NCBI GenBank assembly: GCA_900539645.1
Contig: UQCY01000036.1
Span: forward strand, 1-14,601
DNA length: 14,601 nt
Origin: an uncultured Clostridium sp.
Lineage (GTDB): Bacteria; Bacillota; Clostridia; Peptostreptococcales; Peptostreptococcaceae
Reading direction: 5' to 3'
In this document: positions 6,036 to 13,319 of the stretch, piece after piece
Layout of the letters: each line of letters begins with the position of its first letter
Position numbering within the stretch: position 1 is the stretch's first letter
Position numbers and translations under genes: made by a program
Notes under the pieces: generated by a model
The model's input: the letters and a program-made list of their open reading frames with translations, nothing else
What the model was told of the DNA's origin: nothing
Databases searched by the model: none

Positions 6036-8861
6036 TTATTTTTCGTCGGATAATTTTTTGTACATTTTCATTAATTCAGATACGCATTCTTCTTCACTCA
6101 TTTTTGTATTAAATCCATATGCTGCCATAACAGCTTTATCATTTGCTATATGTGCTTTTCTTAATTCTGGTGGCATTGTTAATGGATTATATAAATCTTC
6201 TAACGTATTGTTAGTAAATTTATCACGTGCATCTAAAATCATTTGTGCTGTTTTTTCAATTTTTTTCTTATTTTCCTCACTTATATATGGGAATGGGAAA
6301 TTATTATAAATTAGTGGTGAATATCTATATCCAGTTCCTAATCTTCCACATAAAATTCTCATCCATGCCATATGTACATTTGATGTTAATATTCCAAATA
6401 AACATAAACTTGCATCCGGAATCATATAACAAGCATCTCCAACGATAATTTCTGATGACATAAATCCTATAGGAATATATCTTCTTTCTCCAGAAGAATG
6501 TCTTGGAAATAAAAGATATGATTTATTTGGTTGACGTATTTGGCAGAATAAATATGGATAATCAGCTTTTTTTCTTATACGTTCTGCACTACTTGCTAAT
6601 CTTTTTTCTTTAATCTTTTCAAATCTTTCTTTAAAATCTTTAATTTTAGAAAAATCTGCTGGATTACCATCTAACAACCAAATACAATATCTAGAATATA
6701 CTCCTTTTATATTTTTTATATATTCATCTCCTCCTACAAAAGGCTTTATATAATTTGCAATATTAGGATATTTTTTTTGAATTTCTATTGCCTCTTCTGA
6801 TTCAAGGAAAAGATTCCCACCATCACTCGGCTCACTACCTTTTATCATTTTAGGAAAACCTTTGGGTGGGATATTTTTTCTACTTTTTACCCATATATCA
6901 TCTGCATCATATAGATATGCATTAATATATTTAGCTTCTATTTTTTTATTTCCTTCCCAAATATATTTTTTCCCAATATATGGAGCTATAGAAAATCCAA
7001 CAATAACACAAACAACTGTAGCACTATTAGACGATTCACTACTCCATTTGAATGAACGATGAGCAAAACAAATTTCAATTCCTTTATCACTCATATTTTT
7101 CCAAAATGTTGGAACACTTTCTCCTTGACATATTGAATTTGTTGACACAAATGCAGTTTTTATTTTTCTATCTCTACTATATAACATATAATCAATAGAT
7201 TTTGAATACCAACATAATACATAATCAAGTTTTGTTTCTGAACTACCTTTTCCAAAAATTAATGCCATATCTTCCACTTGTTCTTTAGTTTTTTTATAAA
7301 CAAAAGGAGGATTTCCCATTATATACGATAATTTTTCTGGAGGTACTACATCCTTCCAATCGATTCTAAGTGCATTTCCCTCAGTTATATTTACATAGCT
7401 TTTTAATGGCAGGAAGTCATCATCAAATCCATAGACTATATTTTTTGTTTCTTCAAGCATCTGTGATTCTGCAATCCATAATGCTGTTTTTGCTACTGTA
7501 ACTGCAAAGTCATTAATTTCAATCCCATAAAATTGTTGAATAGATACTTTTATAGGATTATGCGCTTCATCACCTAAAGTTATCTGACCACCAATTTTTT
7601 CTTTGATAACTTCATTTTCTAGATGTCTAAGAGATAAATATGTTTCTGTTAAAAAGTTTCCTGAACCACATGCTGGATCTAAAAAAGTTAATTCAGCCAA
7701 TTTATCTTGAAAATCATCTAATTTTTTATATTTTGTTTTTTGAACCTTTGTTTTTTTTATTTCTTCAAATTCAGATTTTAAATCATCTAAAAACAATGGA
7801 TCTATTACTTTATGTATATTTTCAATTGAAGTATAGTGCATTCCACCAGTTCTTCTAGTTTCTGGGTTTAATGTTGATTCAAACACAGCTCCAAAGATTG
7901 TCGGCGATATATCTCTCCAGTTGAAATCTTCAGATGCATTTTCTAAAAGCATTTTTTTAATTTCTTCTGTAAATTGAGGTATTTCAATTGTTTCATCTGC
8001 AAATAATCCTCCATTAACATAAGGGAATTGAGAAAGATCCTCTTCTAAATATTCATCTCTTTCTTCAATAGGAGTATCCAATGTTTTAAATAATTCGATT
8101 AATGCACGTCTACAATCCTTAACATCATAGGCTGCTAAATAATCATGAAACATATTTCTTTTACCAAATATTCCAGCATCTTCTGCATATAAACAGAATA
8201 CTATTCTTACACAAAGTGCATTTAAACTTTTAAGTTTATGTTCTCTTTTTTCCTTTTGTTCAGTAGTTTCGTCTTTTTCCTTAATTTCTGGAATTTTATA
8301 TTGTTTCAAAAAAGCATCGTAAATTAAGCCAACAATATCACCAGCTTTAATTGAAACTTCCATTTCTTTAGAGATAGATTTTACTTCTTTCTTTACTAAG
8401 AAGTCTAAAAGTTGATATTTATCTTGTAGTTCTGTTAATTCTATTTTTAGAGCTTTTGGGACTCTTTCATTCATATCATAAACCCATATTTCGCTGAAAT
8501 TAGATGTAACTATCCATCTTGCTTTTTCATCATATGGTAAATTGTCATTATATCTTTTTGCTTGTTCATATGGTGTTAAATCAATATCACCAGAATTATT
8601 AAGCTTTTGATCTAACCCTATTCCTAAGCTCTTTTGTTCAATAAGAACTTTAGTTTCTGGTATATAAACATCTATACGCTTTGTATGTCCGTTAACTATA
8701 ACTTTTTTCTCAAAATTTATACGTTCTGTGATATTATCCATTTCAAAAATATTTGTTAAAAGATCAATCCAATAAGAACGTCCATCTTCATCTTCTTTTC
8801 CTTTACCAGACCATCTATTGATAAATTTACGGGCAGCTTCTCTTTGCTCTGCAACTGTCAT
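6036..8861 (-). CDS. MmeI-type (type IIL) single-chain restriction endonuclease / adenine DNA methyltransferase
   Basis: One 941-residue chain that should both methylate and cut DNA. N-terminal PD-(D/E)XK nuclease: D64 in KRIDVYIPE and E75-Q76-K77 in VLIEQKSLG. A helical spacer (about 170-340) follows. Then comes a gamma-type N6-adenine methyltransferase with SAM-binding motif I DPACGSGNF (395-403) and catalytic NPPF (517-520). A target-recognition region (about 600-850, including PPKGFPKMIKGSEPSDGG) and a C-terminal helical part (about 860-941) complete it. This order matches the MmeI family, in which one target domain sets the specificity of both activities. All visible key residues are intact. 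AGGAGGGAG lies about 6 bases before the ATG. It uses CGT for several arginines near its start where neighbours favour AGA, which hints at horizontal acquisition. It is a standalone gene with no separate specificity or nuclease partner. The recognition site cannot be predicted. Confidence 0.9.
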   Translation of the reverse strand: MTVAEQREAARKFINRWSGKGKEDEDGRSYWIDLLTNIFEMDNITERINFEKKVIVNGHTKRIDVYIPETKVLIEQKSLGIGLDQKLNNSGDIDLTPYEQAKRYNDNLPYDEKARWIVTSNFSEIWVYDMNERVPKALKIELTELQDKYQLLDFLVKKEVKSISKEMEVSIKAGDIVGLIYDAFLKQYKIPEIKEKDETTEQKEKREHKLKSLNALCVRIVFCLYAEDAGIFGKRNMFHDYLAAYDVKDCRRALIELFKTLDTPIEERDEYLEEDLSQFPYVNGGLFADETIEIPQFTEEIKKMLLENASEDFNWRDISPTIFGAVFESTLNPETRRTGGMHYTSIENIHKVIDPLFLDDLKSEFEEIKKTKVQKTKYKKLDDFQDKLAELTFLDPACGSGNFLTETYLSLRHLENEVIKEKIGGQITLGDEAHNPIKVSIQQFYGIEINDFAVTVAKTALWIAESQMLEETKNIVYGFDDDFLPLKSYVNITEGNALRIDWKDVVPPEKLSYIMGNPPFVYKKTKEQVEDMALIFGKGSSETKLDYVLCWYSKSIDYMLYSRDRKIKTAFVSTNSICQGESVPTFWKNMSDKGIEICFAHRSFKWSSESSNSATVVCVIVGFSIAPYIGKKYIWEGNKKIEAKYINAYLYDADDIWVKSRKNIPPKGFPKMIKGSEPSDGGNLFLESEEAIEIQKKYPNIANYIKPFVGGDEYIKNIKGVYSRYCIWLLDGNPADFSKIKDFKERFEKIKEKRLASSAERIRKKADYPYLFCQIRQPNKSYLLFPRHSSGERRYIPIGFMSSEIIVGDACYMIPDASLCLFGILTSNVHMAWMRILCGRLGTGYRYSPLIYNNFPFPYISEENKKKIEKTAQMILDARDKFTNNTLEDLYNPLTMPPELRKAHIANDKAVMAAYGFNTKMSEEECVSELMKMYKKLSDEK

Positions 8862-8928
8862 TATATCTCCCTCCTAATAGTTATTGTTTTTGAAAATATT
8901 TTATTACTTATAATTACACACTATATTT

Positions 8929-8934
8929 ATTATA
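8929..8934 (-). promoter_or_regulatory. -10 box of the restriction-modification gene
   Basis: A perfect TATAAT on the - strand, 68 bases upstream of the ATG. An ATGACA -35-like hexamer is 20 bases away, which is longer than ideal. Confidence 0.45.
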
Positions 8935-8975
8935 CTATCACGAATTTATATTGTTGTCATATCTAATCAATTCAA

Positions 8976-9011
8976 TAAAAATAGCTACTAAGTAATAACC
9001 TCAGTAGCCAT
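8976..9011 (-). terminator. Terminator of ogt
   Basis: A 12-bp stem (8981-8992 with 9000-9011, two G-U pairs on the - strand) with a seven-base loop is followed by TTTTATT on the - strand. It ends the unit coming from the ogt-like gene. Confidence 0.85.
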
Positions 9012-9059
9012 TTGTTTAGAATTTTAAAATTATTTATTTTTCAAAAGATAGAATTTATC

Positions 9060-9530
9060 TTATATTTTGATATTGTATTTTTCTATTTTTAGTAGTTTTT
9101 CTTTTATATTAAGTCCTCCTGCATATCCAGTCATACTTCCATTACTGCCAACAACCCTATGACATGGAACTATTATCGCTATTGGATTTTTGTTGTTTGC
9201 ATTACCAACAGCCCTACAGGCTTTTTCATTCCCTATTACAATCGCTATATCTTTATAACTTCTAGTTTCACCATATGGAATATTTAAAAGTTCTTTCCAT
9301 ACCTTTTTCTGAAATTCAGTCCCTATCATCTCTATCTCAATATCAAAGTTTTTTCTTTTTCCATATAGGTATTCTTTTAATTGTAGATATGTTTTTCTTA
9401 TAGCATCTGTTTCTTTTTCTATTTCTATTTCTTTTTTATAATCAGAAAATACAAGTCCGATTATCTTCCCGTCTTTTTCAGATATTTTTATCGCTCCTAT
9501 TTCTGTATCGTAACAAAAGTAATTAATCAT
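9060..9530 (-). CDS. ogt: Methylated-DNA--[protein]-cysteine S-methyltransferase
   Basis: A suicide DNA-repair protein that moves the alkyl group from O6-alkylguanine (or O4-alkylthymine) to its own cysteine. The active site is VPCHRVVGSNG with C123. The upstream DNA-binding helix-turn-helix (about 71-112, TEFQKKVWKELL...GNEKACRAVGNANNKNP) has the Arg finger R106, and the Tyr of GYAGG follows the active site. The length of 156 aa is the compact Ogt form without an Ada N-terminal domain. The ribosome binding site is weak (AGGA about 10 bases before ATG). It lies 83 bases after the B3/B4 gene, with no terminator seen between them, so they may be co-transcribed. Confidence 0.93.
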   Translation of the reverse strand: MINYFCYDTEIGAIKISEKDGKIIGLVFSDYKKEIEIEKETDAIRKTYLQLKEYLYGKRKNFDIEIEMIGTEFQKKVWKELLNIPYGETRSYKDIAIVIGNEKACRAVGNANNKNPIAIIVPCHRVVGSNGSMTGYAGGLNIKEKLLKIEKYNIKI

Positions 9531-9613
9531 AATTCTAAATCCTATTCTATATTTTTATAGTTTATTATGTATTTCAATCCAACCTAAATTTTACATAGAC
9601 TATATTCTCATTA

Positions 9614-10270
9614 TTATTCTACTATATTAGTTTTTATATTTTTTCCATCGGCATATTTTTCAAGAAGTCCTTTTATTTCATTCATTCCACTTTCTAATTT
9701 ATCTTTTCCTGAGAATGAGAATAAGCACATCATTATTTTTTCCGCATTTTCATCTATAGCAGCTCTTCTTGAATCACTTGTAGGGCTACCAAATTTCCCT
9801 TCTTCATCAGCTAAAACTGGCATATTAGCTACATTAACCATATCTTTTCCAATTCCTTTGTACTCATCTCCCTCTTCTCCAACAGTAAACACTACATTTT
9901 CTCCTATGTTTTCTGTATTGTAAGATCCTATTGAGAACTGAGTTTTCATAGATATTAGGTTATTTATATCTACAATATTATTTACAAAGTATATTCCCTT
10001 CCCCTGAAGTACTCTTCTTATAAGCGCTTCTGAAGATGTTCTGTATCTTGAAGGATTTTTCCCACAAGCTTTGTATGCTTTTCTATTTGCATCTATTGTT
10101 TCTTCTGAAGATAAATCTTCTAACTTTATGCTATTTGTAAGTAGTTCGCATTCTTCATTTAATAATTTTACAAGTTCTTCTGAACTTTCTTTTACTTTTA
10201 CCTCCGCTTCAACTACTCCAACCATACAATCTGGTACTAGATTTTTTAGCTTTTCATCAATTCTTAACAT
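9614..10270 (-). CDS. B3/B4 domain protein (phenylalanyl-tRNA synthetase beta-like)
   Basis: A 218-residue protein that is essentially one B3/B4 domain, the part of the PheRS beta chain that carries the editing site. Visible signature: GKNPSRYRTSSEALIRRV (70-87), a GIYFVNNIVDINNLIS core (92-107), FSIGSYNTENIG (112-123), and late GSPTSDSRRAAI (161-172). The catalytic and anticodon-binding parts of a synthetase are absent, so it is not PheT. Stand-alone members are widespread. A role in clearing misacylated tRNA or in binding amino acids has been proposed, but function here is uncertain. GGGAAG about 8 bases before the ATG could serve as ribosome binding site. The gene upstream ends in a strong terminator, so a separate promoter in 10271-10360 is expected but not clear. 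Confidence 0.85.
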   Translation of the reverse strand: MLRIDEKLKNLVPDCMVGVVEAEVKVKESSEELVKLLNEECELLTNSIKLEDLSSEETIDANRKAYKACGKNPSRYRTSSEALIRRVLQGKGIYFVNNIVDINNLISMKTQFSIGSYNTENIGENVVFTVGEEGDEYKGIGKDMVNVANMPVLADEEGKFGSPTSDSRRAAIDENAEKIMMCLFSFSGKDKLESGMNEIKGLLEKYADGKNIKTNIVE

Positions 10271-10360
10271 TTTTTACACTTCCCTTTTTAGTTTTTTATT
10301 TACAGTATTATTTTACAACTTTTTTATAATTTTTTCACTCTTGGTAAATATAGTCCTTTC

Positions 10361-10394
10361 AATAAAAAAGCTGCTACAAAATACTTGTAACAGC
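10361..10394 (-). terminator. Terminator of the permease-thioredoxin-arsC operon
   Basis: A 10-bp stem (10370-10379 with 10385-10394, one G-U pair on the - strand) is followed by TTTTTTATT. It lies 35 bases after the stop of the ArsC-glycosylase fusion. Confidence 0.88.
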
Positions 10395-10428
10395 ATATTA
10401 TTTATATTCTATTAAATTAAATTTAATT

Positions 10429-11292
10429 TTATTTAATTACTTTCCAATCTTCTACCAATTTCTCTATAGAAAAAGCTGCATTTGCTGGACTTGTAGAAGG
10501 TAGTTTTTCTATTTCTATTCCCACATCTGAGCAATATTTCTTGTATAATTTAAAAGATTTATCTCCATTTGCAAATATCCTATCTATTTTGCTATTCTTC
10601 ACAACTTTAGCTATATCATTTACAACTACATTTTTTATACTACTATCGCTAGAACCTTTGATAACACAAGATTTTATAACGTCCCAAATTGCTATGTTAT
10701 TTTTTAATAGCATTTCCTTTTTTTCTTCTATAGTAGTTGGAAGTTCTGTTTCTGTAATATTTGAAATCACCTGCCAAAATCTATTTCTAGGATGTCCATA
10801 GTAGAAATTCTGCTCTCTTGATTTTACCGATGGAAAACTTCCAAGTATTAATACTTTTGAATTTTCATCGTATACAGGCTCAAAAGTGTGCTCCACCTTT
10901 TGATATTTTTTGTATTTTTCTTTTAGTTCTAATATATCTTTTTCTATTTCTGAGATAATTTCTTTAAATTTATCATCACCTTTTCCTGTTGGATCCTCAA
11001 GTTTTAAGTCCTCATCAAACTTTCTTCCTATTATTGGACAAGATACTCCACATCCCATTGAAACCATTAAATCTACATTTGGAATATCTTTCATCAGTTT
11101 AGAGTGTTGATTTTCTTCCATGTCTATATCGTATATTTCTTTCATTAATCTTATAGCATCTTTGTTTATTTCTCTAAGCTCTGTTCCAGCTGAGTATGGT
11201 TCAAATACATCTGATGCGTATTTTCTACAAAGAGCCTCTGCAATCTGACTTCTACAAGAATTATGAACACAGATAAAAGCTATTTTTAGCAT
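10429..11292 (-). CDS. Fusion: arsenate reductase (ArsC, LMW-PTP type) with family 6 DNA glycosylase
   Basis: Two domains in one 287-residue frame. Residues 1 to about 132 form a thioredoxin-coupled ArsC of the low-molecular-weight phosphatase fold: P-loop CVHNSCR (C8-x5-R14), the redox pair C81 and C85 (MGCGVSCP; the better-known ArsC has a longer gap between these two), and acid loop LEDPTGKGDD (98-107). These reduce arsenate to arsenite. From about 140 to 287 lies a uracil-DNA-glycosylase-superfamily domain of the hypoxanthine-DNA glycosylase (HDG, family 6) type, with LGSFPSVKSREQNFYYGHP (150-168), PRNRFW and LPSTSPANAAF (264-274). This would remove deaminated bases. Both halves keep their key motifs. 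The gene starts 15 bases after the thioredoxin-like gene, with AGAGGTGA as ribosome binding site, and ends the operon. Whether it is processed or bifunctional is unknown. Confidence 0.88.
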   Translation of the reverse strand: MLKIAFICVHNSCRSQIAEALCRKYASDVFEPYSAGTELREINKDAIRLMKEIYDIDMEENQHSKLMKDIPNVDLMVSMGCGVSCPIIGRKFDEDLKLEDPTGKGDDKFKEIISEIEKDILELKEKYKKYQKVEHTFEPVYDENSKVLILGSFPSVKSREQNFYYGHPRNRFWQVISNITETELPTTIEEKKEMLLKNNIAIWDVIKSCVIKGSSDSSIKNVVVNDIAKVVKNSKIDRIFANGDKSFKLYKKYCSDVGIEIEKLPSTSPANAAFSIEKLVEDWKVIK

Positions 11293-11307
11293 ATTTTCAC
11301 CTCTTAT

Positions 11308-11640
11308 CTATATATTCTTTTTAAGCAGCTCAACTATTTCATCGGTTTTCAGTATTTTTCCAACAGATACTACTTTTTCATTTATTACAATACCTGGTGT
11401 AGACATAACTCCATAGGTAACAATTTCTATTAAATCTTCTATTTTTTCAATATCTGCATCAAGATTTAATATTTCAACAGCTTCTTTTACATTATCATTT
11501 ACTTTATCGCACTTTTCGCACCCTTCTCCAAGCACTTTAATGCTAACTTTTTCATTGCTTATATTAGTATTTTCTTCTTTTATAACTTCTTTTTCTATAT
11601 CATCTTTTTTCTTATTCTTTCCAAATCCAAAAAGTCCCAT
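11308..11640 (-). CDS. Small thioredoxin-like redox protein (CxxC)
   Basis: A 110-residue protein: a polar, lysine/glutamate-rich N-terminal extension (1-30, starting MGLFGFGKNKKKDD) and a minimal thioredoxin fold of about 80 residues. The redox pair is GEGCEKCDKV (C41, C44), and the cis-proline loop is MSTPGIVINEKVVS. This matches the short thioredoxin/glutaredoxin-like proteins often found next to DUF318 permeases. Position between the permease and ArsC suggests it reduces the ArsC disulfide or delivers thiols to the permease; this is inference. GAGGTGA lies 7 bases before the ATG. No signal peptide is seen. Confidence 0.88.
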   Translation of the reverse strand: MGLFGFGKNKKKDDIEKEVIKEENTNISNEKVSIKVLGEGCEKCDKVNDNVKEAVEILNLDADIEKIEDLIEIVTYGVMSTPGIVINEKVVSVGKILKTDEIVELLKKNI

Positions 11641-11695
11641 ATCTTCACCTCAAAATTTTATTATTTTTCAACTAATTTTATCAACATATTCAACA

Positions 11696-12685
11696 CTATA
11701 TCAACATATATCCAAATGCATTGAATAAATACCCTATTAATATTATACCAATAGTTACAATAGCAAAGAATAGTCCAAGTAATTTAGGTTTTACCGCTTT
11801 TCTAAGCATTATCATAGATGGTAGAGATAGCGCTGTAACTCCCATCATGAATGAAAGAACTGTTCCAAGTCCCGCTCCCTTAGCAAATAGACTCTCTGCT
11901 ATTGGAACTGTTCCAAATATATCTGCATACATTGGAACTCCAACCGCAGTTGCTATAGGTACAGAGTACCATCTTTCAGCTCCAAGCACTTTTTCCACAA
12001 ACTCTGCTGGAATTACATTGTGTATAATCGCTCCAATTCCAACACCTACAAATATATATGGAGCAACTTTTTTAACTGTTTCTAATACTTTTTCTTTTGC
12101 AAAAGATATTCTTTCCTTTGTTGTAGGCTCTTCTATATCTAAATCAACATTTGGAGCTTTTCTTATAAACTCTTCTATCTCATCTTCCATATTAGATTTT
12201 TCTATAATCAATCCACCTATAACAGCTAAAATCAAACCTACTATTACATACGCAACAGCTATTTTAGTACCGAATATACTCATTAAAAGCACAAGTGATC
12301 CTAAATCTACAAGTGGAGAGGATATTAAAAATGAAAATGTTGCTTCCAAAGGAAGTCCTGCACTTGTGAATCCTATAAATAGCGGAATTGATGAACAAGA
12401 GCAAAATGGTGTAACTGTTCCAAGAAGTGCTGCTAGGATATTAATTTTTATTCCTTTAAATCTCTCTAATATCTTTTTTGTTTTTTCTGGTGGGAAGTAA
12501 CTCTGAATATATGATATTACAAATATTAACACAGATAGTAATATAAATATTTTAATCACATCGTATATAAAGAATTGAAGTATTCCATATATTGTCGAAT
12601 TGCTATCAAGTCCCAATTTATCTAATCCCATTCCTACCAGGGTACTTATCCATTTCATTCCCAAGATTTGATTTTGTATAAACAT
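11696..12685 (-). CDS. DUF318/ArsP-type permease
   Basis: An integral membrane permease of 329 aa with about eight hydrophobic segments in two blocks (roughly 35-175 and 205-325), separated by a charged cytoplasmic loop (about 163-205). The signature TPFCSCSSIPLFIGFTSAGL (92-111) with C95 and C97, followed by LISSPLVDLGSL, defines the PF03773 family. The second block repeats the pattern as VGVPMYADIFGTVPIAESL. Family members such as ArsP export trivalent organoarsenicals; others have unknown substrates. It heads the operon permease - thioredoxin - arsC fusion, with gaps of 55 and 15 bases. An ArsR-like palindrome lies in its promoter. AAGGAA is the ribosome binding site. A + strand open frame across 11721-12500 is its antisense shadow. 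Confidence 0.9.
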   Translation of the reverse strand: MFIQNQILGMKWISTLVGMGLDKLGLDSNSTIYGILQFFIYDVIKIFILLSVLIFVISYIQSYFPPEKTKKILERFKGIKINILAALLGTVTPFCSCSSIPLFIGFTSAGLPLEATFSFLISSPLVDLGSLVLLMSIFGTKIAVAYVIVGLILAVIGGLIIEKSNMEDEIEEFIRKAPNVDLDIEEPTTKERISFAKEKVLETVKKVAPYIFVGVGIGAIIHNVIPAEFVEKVLGAERWYSVPIATAVGVPMYADIFGTVPIAESLFAKGAGLGTVLSFMMGVTALSLPSMIMLRKAVKPKLLGLFFAIVTIGIILIGYLFNAFGYMLI

Positions 12686-12734
12686 AATTTTCCTTCTTTC
12701 TTTTTTATATTTGAATTTTAAATCTATATATTTA

Positions 12735-12750
12735 TATATATCGATATATA
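12735..12750. promoter_or_regulatory. Probable ArsR operator upstream of the permease operon
   Basis: TATATATCGATATATA is a perfect 16-bp palindrome about 50 bases upstream of the permease start. The same ATATATCGATATAT core occurs in the arsR promoter. A TATAGA -10-like element lies just downstream on the - strand with a weak TTATAT -35, which would put the palindrome in the spacer where repressor binding blocks polymerase. Confidence 0.7.
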
Positions 12751-12760
12751 AATTTTTTTA

Positions 12761-12787
12761 AAAGCCATCCCAAATATAGATGACTTT
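12761..12787 (-). terminator. Possible terminator of arsR
   Basis: A 9-bp stem (12761-12769 with 12779-12787, one G-U pair) is followed by TTTTAAAAAAATTT on the - strand, about 45 bases after the arsR stop. The T-tract is interrupted, so this may be leaky. Confidence 0.5.
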
Positions 12788-12831
12788 AATCTCTTCCATT
12801 ATATATATATGACTATTTTTCACATACTAGA

Positions 12832-13149
12832 TTATTTCTCACAATCACAGCTGTTATCTGCATTTAACTTGGCTGATGCTGCAAAATCACTTAAAAGATC
12901 AAACACTGAATCAAATGAAGATTCTATTATACTGTAGTGCATACACTTACCTTCTTTTCTACCAAATACTATTCCAGAATCACAAAGTATTTTCATGTGG
13001 TGAGAAAGTGTAGACTGACTTATCTGCAGTTCTTCAAGTAGCTTACAAGCACATTTTTCTCCATCTTTAAGTATTTCTAATATTTTTATTCTATTTTCAT
13101 CGCCTAATGCTTTAAATATTTTTATTTCTTTTGTATGTAGTGAGTTCAT
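12832..13149 (-). CDS. arsR: ArsR/SmtB-family metalloid-responsive repressor
   Basis: A 105-residue winged-helix repressor. The core FKALGDENRIKILEILKDGE is the standard ArsR start. The DNA-recognition helix is ISQSTLSHHMKIL (43-55), and the wing follows in KEGKCMHYSI. The sensor pair C33-A-C35 (EKCACKLL) sits where classical ArsR has its ELCVCDL arsenite-binding motif. Extra cysteines C56, C69 and a CDC tail (101-103) may add ligands. In the family, metal binding releases the repressor from an AT-rich palindrome; such a palindrome is present in its own promoter and again before the permease. AGGAGGGAT precedes the ATG. Arsenite is the likely inducer given the neighbouring arsC, but antimonite or another thiophilic ion is possible. 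Confidence 0.93.
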   Translation of the reverse strand: MNSLHTKEIKIFKALGDENRIKILEILKDGEKCACKLLEELQISQSTLSHHMKILCDSGIVFGRKEGKCMHYSIIESSFDSVFDLLSDFAASAKLNADNSCDCEK

Positions 13150-13172
13150 TTCTATCCCTCCTGATAGTTTAT

Positions 13173-13201
13173 ATTATATTTAATATATCGATATATGTCA
13201 A
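13173..13201 (-). promoter_or_regulatory. Consensus promoter of arsR
   Basis: On the - strand, a perfect TTGACA (13196-13201) and a perfect TATAAT (13173-13178) are separated by exactly 17 bases. The spacer contains most of a 14-bp palindrome, so this is a strong promoter held off by a repressor. Confidence 0.92.
13183..13196. promoter_or_regulatory. Probable ArsR operator in the arsR promoter
   Basis: ATATATCGATATAT is a perfect 14-bp palindrome inside the 17-base promoter spacer, touching the -35 box. The same 14 bases occur at 12736-12749 before the permease. Autorepression is the usual ArsR arrangement. Confidence 0.8.
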
Positions 13202-13225
13202 TATGAACTACTCGCAATTTATTTC

Positions 13226-13271
13226 TAAAAAAAGACTCCAAAAGCAATTACAAACTGCTCTTAGAGTCTTT
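13226..13271 (-). terminator. Terminator of the amidohydrolase gene
   Basis: 17-base arms (13231-13247 and 13255-13271), mostly paired through Watson-Crick and G-U pairs on the - strand, with a short loop and a run of T downstream on the - strand. It separates the amidohydrolase unit from the arsR promoter, which begins 25 bases further on. Confidence 0.88.
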
Positions 13272-13319
13272 ATATTTTATAAATGATTTTTATATTTCAC
13301 AAAATTTAATTTTTAATTA

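Noticed and set aside
11721..12500. A 259-codon open frame on the + strand
   Set aside because: It lies wholly antisense to the permease, whose motifs and length are convincing. The frame is kept open by the codon bias of the sense strand; its product has no recognisable domain, and there is no good ribosome binding site.
12758..12799. A 13-codon ATG-to-TAA frame on the - strand between arsR and the permease
   Set aside because: It coincides with the arsR terminator stem and has no ribosome binding site; chance is enough to explain it.
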